Source of the DNA: Paenibacillus assamensis DSM 18201
Lineage (GTDB): Bacteria > Bacillota > Bacilli > Paenibacillales > Paenibacillaceae
Length of the DNA stretch: 64,000 nucleotides
Assembly: GCF_000422445.1 (NCBI RefSeq)
Contig: NZ_AULU01000010.1
Coordinates: 186,001-250,000 of the forward strand
Direction: 5' to 3'
How positions within the stretch are numbered: position 1 is the first letter of the stretch; the number at the start of each line of letters is the position of its first letter. A program made the translations under genes and the position numbers. A model generated the notes under the pieces. That model was not told the DNA's origin. It worked only from the letters and a program-made list of their open reading frames with translations, and searched no databases. This document shows, piece by piece, positions 9,240 through 18,056 of this stretch.

Positions 9240-10215
9240 GAATAAGCGCATCCTTGTGACCGGTGGTACGGGATCGTGGGGATATGAACTGATACGTCAA
9301 TTGCTGCCTCAGCAACCGAAGGAAATTATCGTATTCTCACGTAACGAATCAAGTCAGGTTGCGATGAGCCGAGAATTCGAAAATAGCAGCCTTAGCTTCT
9401 GTATCGGAGATATCCGAGACCTACAAGCGCTTCGAACAGCGTGTAAAGATGTGGACTATGTGTATCATCTTGCAGCGCTTAAGCATGTTCCCGTATGTGA
9501 AGAACAGCCTTATGAGGCATTGAAAACGAATGTGGTTGGAACCCAAAATGTAATCGAGGCAGCTATCGAGAATCGAGTCAAAAAAGTAATCTACATTTCA
9601 ACGGATAAGGCGGCCAATCCTTCGAATTTTTACGGAATGACGAAAGCGATTGGAGAGAAGCTGATCGTTTATGCCAACTTGCTTCCTTCAAGCACACAAT
9701 TCGTGTGTGTGCGTGGAGGGAACGTGCTTGGTACGAATGGCTCCGTTGTGCATCTATTCAAGGATCAGATTCATAGCAAGCGTCAAGTTGGCATTACCGA
9801 TATGAAAATGACTCGATTTTTCTTAACGCTTCAAGATGCGATAACGCTGTTATTTAAAGCTTCGGAAGAAAGCCATGGCGGTGAAATATTTGTCATGACT
9901 ATGCCAACCTGCCGCATTGTTGATCTTGCAGAGGTGCTTATTGAAGCATCGAATGTAGAAGGGGTCTCCGTTATTGAAAAAGGGATACGACCGGGCGAGA
10001 AAATTCATGAAATATTGATGAGTGACTATGAAAGCTTAACAACGGTCGTCTACGATGAACAATATCTTGTTATTTTACCGACACTCGATATTCCAGGGTT
10101 AAAAGAAAAATATGCCTTATATCCATCCGTTGAATTCAATAGCTTCAGCTCCGAGCAAAATGTCATAAGCAAGGAAGAAATTCATCTGATGCTGCAACGA
10201 GGGGGCTTCCTTTAA
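9232..10215 (+). CDS. UDP-GlcNAc 4,6-dehydratase/5-epimerase-type SDR (CapE/WbjB/WbvB-like)
   Basis: A 327-residue extended short-chain dehydrogenase. The Rossmann motif is TGGTGSWGYEL at residues ~10-20, followed by HLAALKHVPVCEEQPYEA, STDKAANPSNFYGMTK (catalytic Y-x3-K) and VRGGNVLGTNGSVV. These match the soluble CapD/CapE/FlaA1 group that dehydrates UDP-GlcNAc at C4-C6. The CapE/WbjB subgroup also epimerises C5 (and C3). The ATG at 9232 has GGAGGG seven bases upstream; a TTG further upstream is in frame but overlaps that site. The gene is coupled on both sides. It probably produces the 4-keto-6-deoxy intermediate consumed by the next gene's reductase; this is inferred from the gene set. 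Confidence 0.9.
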   Translation: MFKNKRILVTGGTGSWGYELIRQLLPQQPKEIIVFSRNESSQVAMSREFENSSLSFCIGDIRDLQALRTACKDVDYVYHLAALKHVPVCEEQPYEALKTNVVGTQNVIEAAIENRVKKVIYISTDKAANPSNFYGMTKAIGEKLIVYANLLPSSTQFVCVRGGNVLGTNGSVVHLFKDQIHSKRQVGITDMKMTRFFLTLQDAITLLFKASEESHGGEIFVMTMPTCRIVDLAEVLIEASNVEGVSVIEKGIRPGEKIHEILMSDYESLTTVVYDEQYLVILPTLDIPGLKEKYALYPSVEFNSFSSEQNVISKEEIHLMLQRGGFL

Positions 10216-11045
10216 TGAAGCTGCTAATTATAGGCGGTAATGGGATGGCGGGCCATATATTGGTCCGTTATTTCCGTCAAAAGCCTGGGTATCATGTATT
10301 CTACACGTCACGAGACATCGAGGATGAAGCGTCTTTAGTGCTCGATGTCACAGACGGAACGAATCTTGATACGCTACTGGAGACGGTGCGTCCCCAGGTC
10401 ATTATTAATGCAGCAGGCATCCTAAATGAAGAGGCAGAGCGTGCCCCGCTTGAAGCCTATCAAGTAAACGGATGGCTGCCGCACCAACTGCGACGGAAAG
10501 CCGATTATATTGGCGCTAAAGTGATACACATAAGTACAGATTGCGTGTTCTCAGGCAAGAGCGGCAAGTATGTTGAAAATGATAAGCCAGATGGGACATC
10601 CACGTATTCCGTAACGAAAGCACTGGGCGAATTAAAACAATATAACCCTCATTTAACGATTCGCACATCCATCGTAGGACCTGAAATCCGCCCCCATGGT
10701 ATTGGTCTGCTGCAATGGTTTTTGAAGCAAGAAGGGGAAGTGAAAGGCTATAAAAGAGTGTATTGGAACGGAGTAACGACGCTAGAGCTAGCGAAAGCGA
10801 TTGACTATTATTTGCCGCGTCCTATTTATGGACTTATTCATCTCTCTTATCCGATCCCAATTAGCAAGTACGAGCTGCTTACTTTATTTCAACAGGCATT
10901 TGGCAAGTTGGATGTGAATATTGTGCCAGATGAGAAATATGAAGGTGATAAATCCCTCGTTAATACACGTGAAGATGCTGATTATAGAGTCAAACCGTAT
11001 CCAGCGATGTTGGAAGAGTTAGCAGACTGGATGAAGCGCCAATGA
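10215..11045 (+). CDS. RmlD-like SDR reductase (cupin-less, WbvR-like) for a UDP-4-keto-6-deoxyhexosamine
   Basis: A 276-residue SDR with LLIIGGNGMAGHIL at the N terminus, INAAGILNEEAERAPLEAYQ, the RmlD signature STDCVFSGKSGKYVE, and Y-x3-K (YSVTK) further on. This fits an NAD(P)H-dependent 4-keto reductase. CapF/WbjC of the UDP-L-FucNAc pathway carries an extra C-terminal cupin domain (about 370 residues), which is absent here. The length instead matches WbvR-like reductases that lead to UDP-L-RhaNAc and then, after 2-epimerisation, UDP-L-QuiNAc. The start codon shares a base with the upstream stop (TAATG). The exact sugar is an inference from family comparison. Confidence 0.87.
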   Translation: MKLLIIGGNGMAGHILVRYFRQKPGYHVFYTSRDIEDEASLVLDVTDGTNLDTLLETVRPQVIINAAGILNEEAERAPLEAYQVNGWLPHQLRRKADYIGAKVIHISTDCVFSGKSGKYVENDKPDGTSTYSVTKALGELKQYNPHLTIRTSIVGPEIRPHGIGLLQWFLKQEGEVKGYKRVYWNGVTTLELAKAIDYYLPRPIYGLIHLSYPIPISKYELLTLFQQAFGKLDVNIVPDEKYEGDKSLVNTREDADYRVKPYPAMLEELADWMKRQ

Positions 11046-11992
11046 AGGACGCTTCGATTGTTGTGACTGGAGCGTCTGGGTTTACTGGTTTGCATGCGTG
11101 TCAGACACTTGCTGCTTTGGGGATGAAAGTAACTGCTTTCGTGAGACGCAGGGTGTCATTCGATCCTAAGTTAGCGATAAATCAAATGGAAGTGGATATG
11201 TTGAAACCGAAGGCACTGCGTCACTTTATGCAGCAAGCAGCACCGCAATATGTGCTTCATTTGGCAGGTATGAATGCGGTGCAGCAATCTTGGAGTGCAC
11301 CTGCTGAAGCGATGCACATTAATATGCTTGGGACCGTGCATATTTTGGAGTCAGTGCGAGAGCTTCCACATACACGGGTGCTCGTCATTACTTCCAAGCT
11401 GAAATCTGCGCCCGCTGCTTCCAGTCCTAACTTGCATCCATACGCGATTAGCAAATGGTTCCAAGAGCAGGCTGCATTAGCATGGTCGCAACTGTATCCG
11501 ATGCACATTATGATGGCTGAACCGTCCAATTTGATTGGACCTGGACCTTCGACAGGTATATGTGCGCTGCTAGGTAATTATGTTGCACGCTGTGAGCGAG
11601 GGGAACATGAACAGCCTTTCACCTTTAGTTCGAGAGCGGATTGGAGAGATTATTTAGACGTAAGAGATGCGGTGGCAGCATACGCACATATTTTGCAAAA
11701 TGGTGCGAGCAGCCGCATCTATCGGGTAGAGAGTGGACGAGTGAGATCGTTAGAGGAAGTATCGGAAGTATTTCAAAATATGGCTGTAGCGCGTATTCCG
11801 TATCAATGGAAAGATACGACACCGCTAGCTGAATTCTCATCTAAGTCAAAGTCTACAAATAGCAGCGGAAAAATAAATAACGATCAGCAGGAAGGATTGC
11901 CCTTGCCCGAAAGTTGGGGCTGGAAACCTGAATACTCGTTTACAGAATCAGTAGCGGACATTTTGAAGTATTTTCGCCAACTGAGGAGGTGA
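11042..11992 (+). CDS. NAD-dependent epimerase/dehydratase (extended SDR)
   Basis: A 316-residue extended SDR. The nucleotide-binding motif is VVTGASGFTGLHAC, followed by LHLAGMNAVQQSW and a Y-x3-K catalytic pair in HPYAISKWFQEQ. The usual Ser/Thr triad position is occupied within VITSKLKSAPA. It resembles GDP-mannose 4,6-dehydratase/UDP-sugar epimerase relatives, but substrate cannot be assigned. A Ser/Lys/Asn-rich low-complexity stretch lies near residues 262-285. The start overlaps the previous stop by four bases (ATGA), so it is co-translated. It probably makes a second activated sugar for the same glycan. Confidence 0.85.
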   Translation: MKDASIVVTGASGFTGLHACQTLAALGMKVTAFVRRRVSFDPKLAINQMEVDMLKPKALRHFMQQAAPQYVLHLAGMNAVQQSWSAPAEAMHINMLGTVHILESVRELPHTRVLVITSKLKSAPAASSPNLHPYAISKWFQEQAALAWSQLYPMHIMMAEPSNLIGPGPSTGICALLGNYVARCERGEHEQPFTFSSRADWRDYLDVRDAVAAYAHILQNGASSRIYRVESGRVRSLEEVSEVFQNMAVARIPYQWKDTTPLAEFSSKSKSTNSSGKINNDQQEGLPLPESWGWKPEYSFTESVADILKYFRQLRR

Positions 11993-12002
11993 CTGTACAG
12001 CG

Positions 12003-12722
12003 ATGCAGCCTTTAGTAACGATTATTATGCCTTTTTATAATGATCCTTATGTGGATAGAGCCGTCGTAAGTGCGTTGAATCAAACCTATCCAAATATCGA
12101 AATTATCGTCGTTGATGATGGCTCGACTCAATATGCAGATCGAGTACGTCAATTTGTACCGCGCGTTCATTATTTGGGCAAAGCAAACGGTGGTACGGCA
12201 TCAGCCTTAAACCATGCCATTAAGTATGCTTCAGGGCAGTATATTGCTTGGTTAAGTTCAGATGATCGCTTCTATCCAGATAAAATCCGCCAGCAAGTAC
12301 ACTTTATGCAGGAACGACAGTCTATTATCAGCTATACGAATTTTGACTATATCGATCCTTTTGATAACGTGACGTCTACGAATGCCGCGCTTTTATTCCA
12401 ACATGAGCTCGATTTCTATCAAAGCTTCCTGCATTCCAATCCGATTAACGGTTGTACCGTTATGATGCATCGCAGTTTGTTTGAACGCGTTGGTGTGTTT
12501 AATGAACATTTACCCTATACGCATGATCTGGATTTATGGTATCGGACGATGCTGGCAGGGTATAAATTTCATTTTCTAAATGTTTCGTTAACAGCCTATC
12601 GTCGTCATGAAGCAATGGGAACCATTCGCCATCAAGGTGCGATACAACAAGAAGTGAAAAGGACGAATCAATGTTATCATCCTCATTTAAGACATTTGAT
12701 TAACCAACTGTCTAGAGGTTGA
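12003..12722 (+). CDS. Family 2 glycosyltransferase
   Basis: A 239-residue GT-A enzyme. It has the GT2 N-terminal strand VTIIMPFYNDPYVDRAV, the nucleotide-binding EIIVVDDGST, and the DXD-like element WLSSDDRFYPDK, then a central YTHDLDLWYRTMLAGYKF acceptor-side motif. No membrane helix is seen, so it acts at the cytoplasmic face. An AGGAGGTGA site overlaps the upstream stop about ten bases before ATG 12003. It is the last gene of the glycan cluster and is followed by a terminator hairpin. Confidence 0.92.
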   Translation: MQPLVTIIMPFYNDPYVDRAVVSALNQTYPNIEIIVVDDGSTQYADRVRQFVPRVHYLGKANGGTASALNHAIKYASGQYIAWLSSDDRFYPDKIRQQVHFMQERQSIISYTNFDYIDPFDNVTSTNAALLFQHELDFYQSFLHSNPINGCTVMMHRSLFERVGVFNEHLPYTHDLDLWYRTMLAGYKFHFLNVSLTAYRRHEAMGTIRHQGAIQQEVKRTNQCYHPHLRHLINQLSRG

Positions 12723-12752
12723 ATGGTGAGCATTGTGAACGATATAAGAAGG

Positions 12753-12817
12753 AAGCAGGCCCTTTGTCATACAAGGAAAATCCATTCCTTCGTCTGTCAA
12801 AGGGCTATGCTTGTTTT
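12753..12817 (+). terminator. Terminator hairpin after the glycan cluster
   Basis: GCCCTTTG at 12758-12765 pairs with CAAAGGGC at 12798-12805, extended outward by AAGCA / TGCTT (through about 12812). The T-rich stretch TTGTTTT follows. It lies 30 bases after the GT2 stop codon. Confidence 0.75.
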
Positions 12818-12882
12818 GTACATAAAGCAGCAGCTCGAATAAGAAAATTAGCATGAAGGAAAAAATAGAGGAAATAACAGGG

Positions 12883-12910
12883 TTGACAATATAGGGGTGG
12901 GGGGTATATT
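12883..12910 (+). promoter_or_regulatory. SigA-type promoter of copA with a G-rich spacer, possible CsoR operator
   Basis: TTGACA at 12883-12888 and TATATT at 12905-12910 are separated by 16 bases. The spacer carries two G runs ending GGGGGGTATA. CsoR copper-repressor sites in Bacillales are G/C-tract sequences placed between -35 and -10 of copper genes, and the right half-site here (GGGTATA) fits. The left half is not a clean inverted copy, so the operator call is tentative. The 5' leader is about 100 nt. Confidence 0.6.
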
Positions 12911-13018
12911 ATTTGATTATCGAAGCAAGCGTAAGTTGTTGTTCGAGCAGAATGGAAGGCTGCTGTGGATAGCAATTTTAATGAACATAATCCTATTATT
13001 TAAACTGGAGGGATAACA

Positions 13019-15445
13019 ATGTCGGAGCAATCGGCTGGTTTGAAGCAAACCTCGCTGCAAATATCAGGTATGACCTGTGCAGCATGTGCGAACCGCATTG
13101 AAAAAGGGTTGAAGAAGGTGGAAGGCGTCACCAATGCGAATGTTAACTTTGCGTTGGAACGTGCCTCTGTAACCTATCAAGCTGATCAAGTGCAAATGGA
13201 ACAGCTGGAGAAGGCAGTTGAGAAACTTGGCTACAAGACGGTAAAAGAAAATGTTGATCTTACGATTACAGGTATGACATGCGCGGCTTGTGCCACGAGA
13301 ATTGAAAAAGGATTAAATAAGCTTCCCGGTGTAACGAATGCGTCTGTTAATTTTGCGCTGGAGACAGCTCATGTAGAGTTTAACGGTGCGGAAGTAACGA
13401 TTGATAACATTCAGGGCAAGGTCGCGCAGCTCGGATACAAAGCACATCGCAAGTCCGATGAGGATACCCAAGAGGGGTATCGTGAGAAGGAAATTAAGAC
13501 GCAAAAGATTAAATTTATTGTGTCGGCTATCGTTTCTTTTCCGCTCCTATGGGCGATGGTGAGCCATTTCTCCTTTACTTCATTTATTTGGCTCCCAGAA
13601 ATATTTATGAACCCTTGGTTCCAATTTGCGTTGGCAACGCCGGTTCAATTTATTATCGGTTGGCAGTTCTACGTTGGCGCTTATAAGGCTTTGCGCAATA
13701 AGAGTGCCAATATGGATGTGCTCGTCGCATTAGGTACGTCGGCTGCTTATTTCTACAGTTTGTACTTATCGTTCGAATGGTCTACGTCCGCTCATCAGGG
13801 ACACGCACCTGCCCTTTATTATGAAACAAGTGCGGTATTGATTACGTTGATTATTTTAGGGAAATTGTTTGAAATGGTTGCTAAAGGTCGTTCTTCTCAA
13901 GCGATTAAAAAATTAATGGGATTGCAGTCGAAGACAGCTCTTGTTATAAGAGATGGTCAAGAAATAACGATTTCAACGGATGAAGTTGTTATTGATGATA
14001 TTGTCGTCGTTAAGCCAGGCGAAAAAGTAGCGGTTGATGGTGTTGTGGTAGCTGGTACTTCATCCATAGATGAGTCTATGCTGACAGGAGAAAGTATTCC
14101 GGTTGAGAAAAAAGTCGGCGACGAAGTTATCGGAGCTACCATTAATAAAAATGGTGTCCTTCGGATTCGTGCAACAAAGGTGGGTAAAGAAACGGCGCTT
14201 GCCCAAATTATAAAAGTAGTAGAAGAAGCGCAAGGTTCAAAAGCTCCGATTCAACGTGTAGCGGATCAAATTTCAGGTATTTTTGTTCCGATTGTTGTCG
14301 CAATAAGTGTGATTGCATTTCTAGTATGGTTCTTCTGGGTTGCGCCGGGTGAATTCAGCACAGCTCTAGAAATTTCAATTGCTATACTCGTTATTGCTTG
14401 TCCATGTGCATTAGGTTTGGCAACACCAACCTCTATTATGGCTGGTTCGGGACGCGCTGCTGAATTAGGTATTTTGTTCAAAGGTGGCGAGCACTTAGAG
14501 TCTACGCACCGTATTGAGACCGTTGTGCTGGATAAGACAGGTACCGTTACAAAAGGCCAACCTGAGTTGACTGACGTTGTTACAGCCAATGTAGATGAAG
14601 CATCGTTCTTACGTTGGGTAGGTTCTGCTGAAAAGAACTCGGAGCATCCTTTGGCAGAAGCAATCGTAGCAGGTATTGCAGCGAAAGGAATTGAAATGCC
14701 AGCTTCCGAGCAGTTTGAAGCGATCCCGGGTTATGGTATTCGTGCGGTAGTAGAAGGTCGTGAAGTATTGGTGGGTACACGCAAGCTGATGGCGAAGTAC
14801 AATATCGCTTGCGAGCAAGCATTTGAACAGATGCAGCAGCTTGAAGATACTGGGAAGACAGCGATGCTGGCTGCTATCGATGGACAATTTGCCGGTCTAG
14901 TAGCAGTAGCAGATACGATTAAAGAAACATCGCAAGAAGCGATTGCGCGTCTGAAGCAGCTTGGTCTAGAAGTGATTATGATGACGGGTGACAATGAGCG
15001 TACAGCGAGAGCAATTGCGAAGCAAGCAGGCATCGATCATGTGCTAGCCGAGGTGCTTCCTGAAGGAAAAGCGGCGGAGATTAAAAAGCTGCAAGCACAG
15101 GGCAAAAAAGTGGCTATGGTCGGTGACGGTATCAATGATGCGCCAGCATTAGCTACAGCCGACATCGGTATGGCAATCGGTACAGGTACAGATGTGGCGA
15201 TGGAAGCGGCGGACGTAACGCTTATGCGCGGTGACTTAAGAAGCATTCCAGATGCGATTACGATGAGCCGCAAGACGATGCGCAACATTCGTCAGAACTT
15301 GTTCTGGGCGTTGGCTTACAATTCCTTGGGCATTCCAATTGCAGCAATTGGCTTGCTGGCGCCGTGGTTGGCGGGTGCAGCAATGGCTCTAAGCTCTGTG
15401 TCTGTTGTATTAAATGCACTCCGCTTGCAGCGGGTGAAGTTGTAA
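13019..15445 (+). CDS. copA: Copper-translocating P-type ATPase CopA
   Basis: An 808-residue P1B-type ATPase that exports Cu(I). Two N-terminal heavy-metal-binding domains each carry GMTCAACA (CxxC), the first starting near residue 17 and the second near residue 84. Eight-helix topology is expected. Visible motifs are TGES (MLTGESIPV), the membrane metal site CPC (461-463, in [11 protein letters not shown]), DKTGTVT with Asp505, SEHPLA, and [10 protein letters not shown]. The ATG has GGAGGG upstream. No copZ or csoR gene is adjacent. The promoter spacer looks like a copper-repressor target. Confidence 0.95.
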   Translation: MSEQSAGLKQTSLQISGMTCAACANRIEKGLKKVEGVTNANVNFALERASVTYQADQVQMEQLEKAVEKLGYKTVKENVDLTITGMTCAACATRIEKGLNKLPGVTNASVNFALETAHVEFNGAEVTIDNIQGKVAQLGYKAHRKSDEDTQEGYREKEIKTQKIKFIVSAIVSFPLLWAMVSHFSFTSFIWLPEIFMNPWFQFALATPVQFIIGWQFYVGAYKALRNKSANMDVLVALGTSAAYFYSLYLSFEWSTSAHQGHAPALYYETSAVLITLIILGKLFEMVAKGRSSQAIKKLMGLQSKTALVIRDGQEITISTDEVVIDDIVVVKPGEKVAVDGVVVAGTSSIDESMLTGESIPVEKKVGDEVIGATINKNGVLRIRATKVGKETALAQIIKVVEEAQGSKAPIQRVADQISGIFVPIVVAISVIAFLVWFFWVAPGEFSTALEISIAILVIACPCALGLATPTSIMAGSGRAAELGILFKGGEHLESTHRIETVVLDKTGTVTKGQPELTDVVTANVDEASFLRWVGSAEKNSEHPLAEAIVAGIAAKGIEMPASEQFEAIPGYGIRAVVEGREVLVGTRKLMAKYNIACEQAFEQMQQLEDTGKTAMLAAIDGQFAGLVAVADTIKETSQEAIARLKQLGLEVIMMTGDNERTARAIAKQAGIDHVLAEVLPEGKAAEIKKLQAQGKKVAMVGDGINDAPALATADIGMAIGTGTDVAMEAADVTLMRGDLRSIPDAITMSRKTMRNIRQNLFWALAYNSLGIPIAAIGLLAPWLAGAAMALSSVSVVLNALRLQRVKL

Positions 15446-15552
15446 TAACGATACTGCCTCCATGATGGGTTTCACACTCGCCAACTGATAAAAGCAGCTT
15501 CAACTATGTATACTAAGGCGAATTCGAATTATATCTTAGGAGGCAGTAACCG

Positions 15553-15867
15553 ATGATTCTTTCAACGACTTCGTCGATTCAAGGCAAGGAGATTGCCCAG
15601 TACGTTGGCATTGTAAATGGGGAAGCGATTATGGGTGCTAATGTGGTGAGGGATATTTTTGCTTCAGTAAGAGATATTGTAGGTGGTCGTTCAGGTGCCT
15701 ATGAGAGCAAACTTAAAGAAGCACGAGATATCGCGCTTACTGAAATGAAGCATCAAGCTGGCACGCGCGGTGCAAATGCAATTGTCGGCATTGATATTGA
15801 TTATGAAGTGATACGTGATGGCATGCTTATGGTGGCGGCTAGTGGAACGGCTGTCGTTATCAGATAA
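15553..15867 (+). CDS. YbjQ/UPF0145 family protein
   Basis: A 104-residue protein of the YbjQ (UPF0145, putative heavy-metal-binding) family. It starts with [20 protein letters not shown], contains [19 protein letters not shown] and [10 protein letters not shown], and ends with [14 protein letters not shown] and a strand TAVVIR. Length and motif order match the family, whose members form small oligomeric beta/alpha rings. The biochemical function is unknown. ATG 15553 has TTAGGAGGC upstream. It lies 107 bp after copA and before a strong terminator, so it may be read from the copper promoter or from its own (a TATACT at 15509 is plausible). Confidence 0.88.
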   Translation: MILSTTSSIQGKEIAQYVGIVNGEAIMGANVVRDIFASVRDIVGGRSGAYESKLKEARDIALTEMKHQAGTRGANAIVGIDIDYEVIRDGMLMVAASGTAVVIR

Positions 15868-15892
15868 TAGATAGACAATCTTATCCATATAT

Positions 15893-15941
15893 AAAAGAAG
15901 TACCGTCCCCCTTAATTTGCTCTGGACGGTACTTCTTTTTT
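15893..15941. terminator. Strong bidirectional terminator
   Basis: GAAGTACCGTCC at 15897-15908 pairs perfectly with GGACGGTACTTC at 15924-15935. It is flanked by AAAA on the left and TTTTTT on the right. It ends ybjQ on the plus strand and could also end the small minus-strand gene at 15971. Confidence 0.88.
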
Positions 15942-15970
15942 GTGTTATTAAAAGAGGAAGGCAGCGTTGC

Positions 15971-16156
15971 TTATCCTTCTCCTGTTTGTTTTTTGTATTG
16001 TTCCAATACGGGAGCAATGACATCCAGATCCGGGATGGAATAATGCTTTGGCACCCAGTGATACACTTCGTTCCATATAGAATCTTCGACAAGCAGCTCT
16101 GGCACAGATGACGCGGTCAAAAATAAATTGCTGTACAATTGACCAGGCACACGCAT
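15971..16156 (-). CDS. Small protein of unknown function
   Basis: A 61-residue ORF if started at the ATG with a GGGGGT site seven bases upstream; a GTG nine codons earlier is also in frame. The product (MRVPGQLYSNLFLTASSVPE...) has a plausible amphipathic composition with Trp, Tyr and Pro and no membrane helix. I do not recognise it. It sits between a bidirectional terminator and the minus-strand glycosyltransferase at 16243-17448 and could be the last gene of that transcript. Overlapping longer frames run through the terminator and look spurious. Confidence that it is a real gene is moderate. Confidence 0.5.
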   Translation of the reverse strand: MRVPGQLYSNLFLTASSVPELLVEDSIWNEVYHWVPKHYSIPDLDVIAPVLEQYKKQTGEG

Positions 16157-16242
16157 AATGGGACCCCCTTCAGAAGAAATCACAGCTTTATAAGTAAACG
16201 GTCAATATCAGTATCAGTGCCGAGTTGAAAGATGCAGTATCG

Positions 16243-17448
16243 CTATACTGGCTTCCCAGTAATTCGCTGATATAAGTGAAACATATCGTGATTGTAGCGG
16301 GCCAAAGACCACTGATGCACACCGACATGCTGAGCATGCTGCCCGAGCTGAATTCTTTGCGTATCATACTGCAGTAAATGGTGCAAATGACGAAATAAAG
16401 AATCACTGTCGTTTGCAGGAACGACGACCCCTGTTGCCCCATGCTGAACCATTTCTGGCAATCCGCTCGCCGAAGAGACGATAACGGCACACCCAGCAAC
16501 CTGCGCCTCAATAACAGAGAGTGGTTGATTATCTTGCAAACTAGGCTGTACATAAATATCAGTCAGTGCCATGAAGCGGGGGACGTCGGAACGAGCTCCC
16601 CAAAACACGACATCAGAGCCTAATCCGAGTGATTCGGCTTGCTGTATATACTCACTTTTGTTATCGCCCTCACCAATAAGCCAACAGACCCAGTCCTGCC
16701 TAATTTGTTTTAAGGCAGACAAGGCGTTAAGCAATACTTGAATCCCTTTGAGGTGGACGAAGCGGCCTGCGTAGGAAATGACTTTTTTATAAGGAGGTAC
16801 AACAGCTTCATTAGGCACATGCATCTGGGCGTAGAATCGCTCTGTATCAATTCCATATGGAAATACAGTTACATGGGTTTCTGGAACTCGGTAATCTTGA
16901 CCCAATATTCGCTTCAGCCAGCTGGAGGCGGCCAACGCATGATTGGCGGATAGGATTCCTCTTTTTTCTAACGAGGAATAGTAAGTATAGAGTAGATCGA
17001 AGTTGCTGCTCGGCAAAGCATGTGAATCAATAAGCAGCTTAATTTCACCAAGCAATGATCCGTGTGGATTAACTAATAGCGGGACATGAGGGGGCTTCAC
17101 CCGAGCAATGGAGCGAGCAGAAATAGCGTCGTGCGTATGAATGAGGTCGTACTGACCTAGGTTTAGTGTTGATGCAGTGAGCTCCATAATTAAGCGGTCT
17201 ACTTCCGTGTGATAGACGACAGCGTTGGCACTGAGGGGCGTATGATTCAGATGCGTTTCGATCAACGGTGAATAATGGGATTTGATGAAGCGGCGCTGCT
17301 GATTAACGAGATGATAGTAATGAACATTGTTGCCGAAAATGTCTACCTCGTGGCCTCTAGCCCGAAGATCATGTGCTAGTCGCTCCATTAGGGGCCATAC
17401 ACCGCCGAGATGGGGAATTTCCCAATATGTTGCAAGTAGTATTTTCAT
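16243..17448 (-). CDS. GT4-family glycosyltransferase
   Basis: A 401-residue GT-B glycosyltransferase. It starts MKILLATYWEIPHLGGVWPL with the Gly-rich donor-side loop. The second domain shows ISYAGRFVHLKGIQVLLNAL, then GEGDNKSEYIQQAESLGL, FWGARSDVPRFM, and the E-x7-E type motif SLQDNQPLSVIEAQVAGCAV near the C terminus. The start is set at 17448 because AGGGGGG lies about seven bases upstream; the frame extends further but without a signal. A SigK-like promoter (17482-17509) lies only about 26 nt upstream of the start, so expression in the mother cell late in sporulation is suggested. The acceptor is unknown. Confidence 0.9.
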   Translation of the reverse strand: MKILLATYWEIPHLGGVWPLMERLAHDLRARGHEVDIFGNNVHYYHLVNQQRRFIKSHYSPLIETHLNHTPLSANAVVYHTEVDRLIMELTASTLNLGQYDLIHTHDAISARSIARVKPPHVPLLVNPHGSLLGEIKLLIDSHALPSSNFDLLYTYYSSLEKRGILSANHALAASSWLKRILGQDYRVPETHVTVFPYGIDTERFYAQMHVPNEAVVPPYKKVISYAGRFVHLKGIQVLLNALSALKQIRQDWVCWLIGEGDNKSEYIQQAESLGLGSDVVFWGARSDVPRFMALTDIYVQPSLQDNQPLSVIEAQVAGCAVIVSSASGLPEMVQHGATGVVVPANDSDSLFRHLHHLLQYDTQRIQLGQHAQHVGVHQWSLARYNHDMFHLYQRITGKPV

Positions 17449-17481
17449 TCGCAACCCCCCTGCTGTCATCGTTAGATGCTC

Positions 17482-17509
17482 TAATATATGGGGAGCGCGG
17501 CAAAGTTGT
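17482..17509 (-). promoter_or_regulatory. SigK-like promoter of the minus-strand glycosyltransferase
   Basis: On the minus strand AC (17509-17508) is followed after exactly 17 bases by CATATATTA (17490-17482), matching the SigK pattern AC-N16/17-CATAnnnTA. A sequence resembling a GerE box (TAGGTGG core, minus strand, 17517-17528, about 10 of 12 consensus positions) lies just upstream of the -35. Match is by eye. Confidence 0.6.
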
Positions 17510-17642
17510 ATAGGCAGTCCACCTAGATAAGCTGTGAAATGGACGGAGAATGAAATAGGAGTACGTTGCCAATCAGGTAGTGCTAGCATATCGTAATCAC
17601 GATATCGCTAATGAAAGCTGGAAATGGCGAGGAGAAGATACT

Positions 17643-17999
17643 ATGAGCGTATATTACTCGCAACAAATTGATAATGTTGAACGGAACGGAAAAGCTCCTT
17701 ATGACAAAATTACGTTATTTGTCCGCAATCAATGTCCCCAGCAGTCAAACTTACTAGTCAGGCTTACAGCTAACGATACCGTGTTTGCACAGCATCTTCA
17801 CCGATTAATGCCTGCGGGCCTCCCTAACGCTGAAGTGCAGTTATCTGATATTCGGCTTCTAGGTGGAAAAATTGTCGTTCAACTGTACACGACGATTTCG
17901 GGTCGTCATCCATTAGATATTATTCTTCGCGTGTACAACCGTAGGGGACACATCATTCATGAATGGGGGATGTTGTCATTTACAGAGATAACAAGTTAA
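17643..17999 (+). CDS. Unknown small beta-rich protein
   Basis: A 118-residue protein from ATG 17643, chosen because GAGGAGA precedes it at the right distance; the frame is open further upstream without a signal. The sequence (MSVYYSQQIDNVERNGKAPY...) alternates hydrophobic and polar residues, with KITLFVRNQ, NLLVRLTAND, GGKIVVQLYT and DIILRVYNRRGHIIHEW, suggesting a small beta sandwich. There is no signal peptide or membrane helix. I do not recognise the family. It lies between two divergent or neighbouring sugar genes. A SigK-type -10 (CATATCGTA, 17587-17595) lies 48 nt upstream with a poor -35. A spore-surface role is possible but not shown. Confidence 0.72.
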   Translation: MSVYYSQQIDNVERNGKAPYDKITLFVRNQCPQQSNLLVRLTANDTVFAQHLHRLMPAGLPNAEVQLSDIRLLGGKIVVQLYTTISGRHPLDIILRVYNRRGHIIHEWGMLSFTEITS

Positions 18000-18056
18000 T
18001 ATCAGCAAAGGAAACAGAAAATCCATTCATGTATCCCTCATAGGAAGGAAAGTGGC

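Noticed and set aside
15691-16092. 133-codon minus-strand frame
   Set aside because: It overlaps ybjQ in antisense and crosses the strong bidirectional terminator at 15893-15941.
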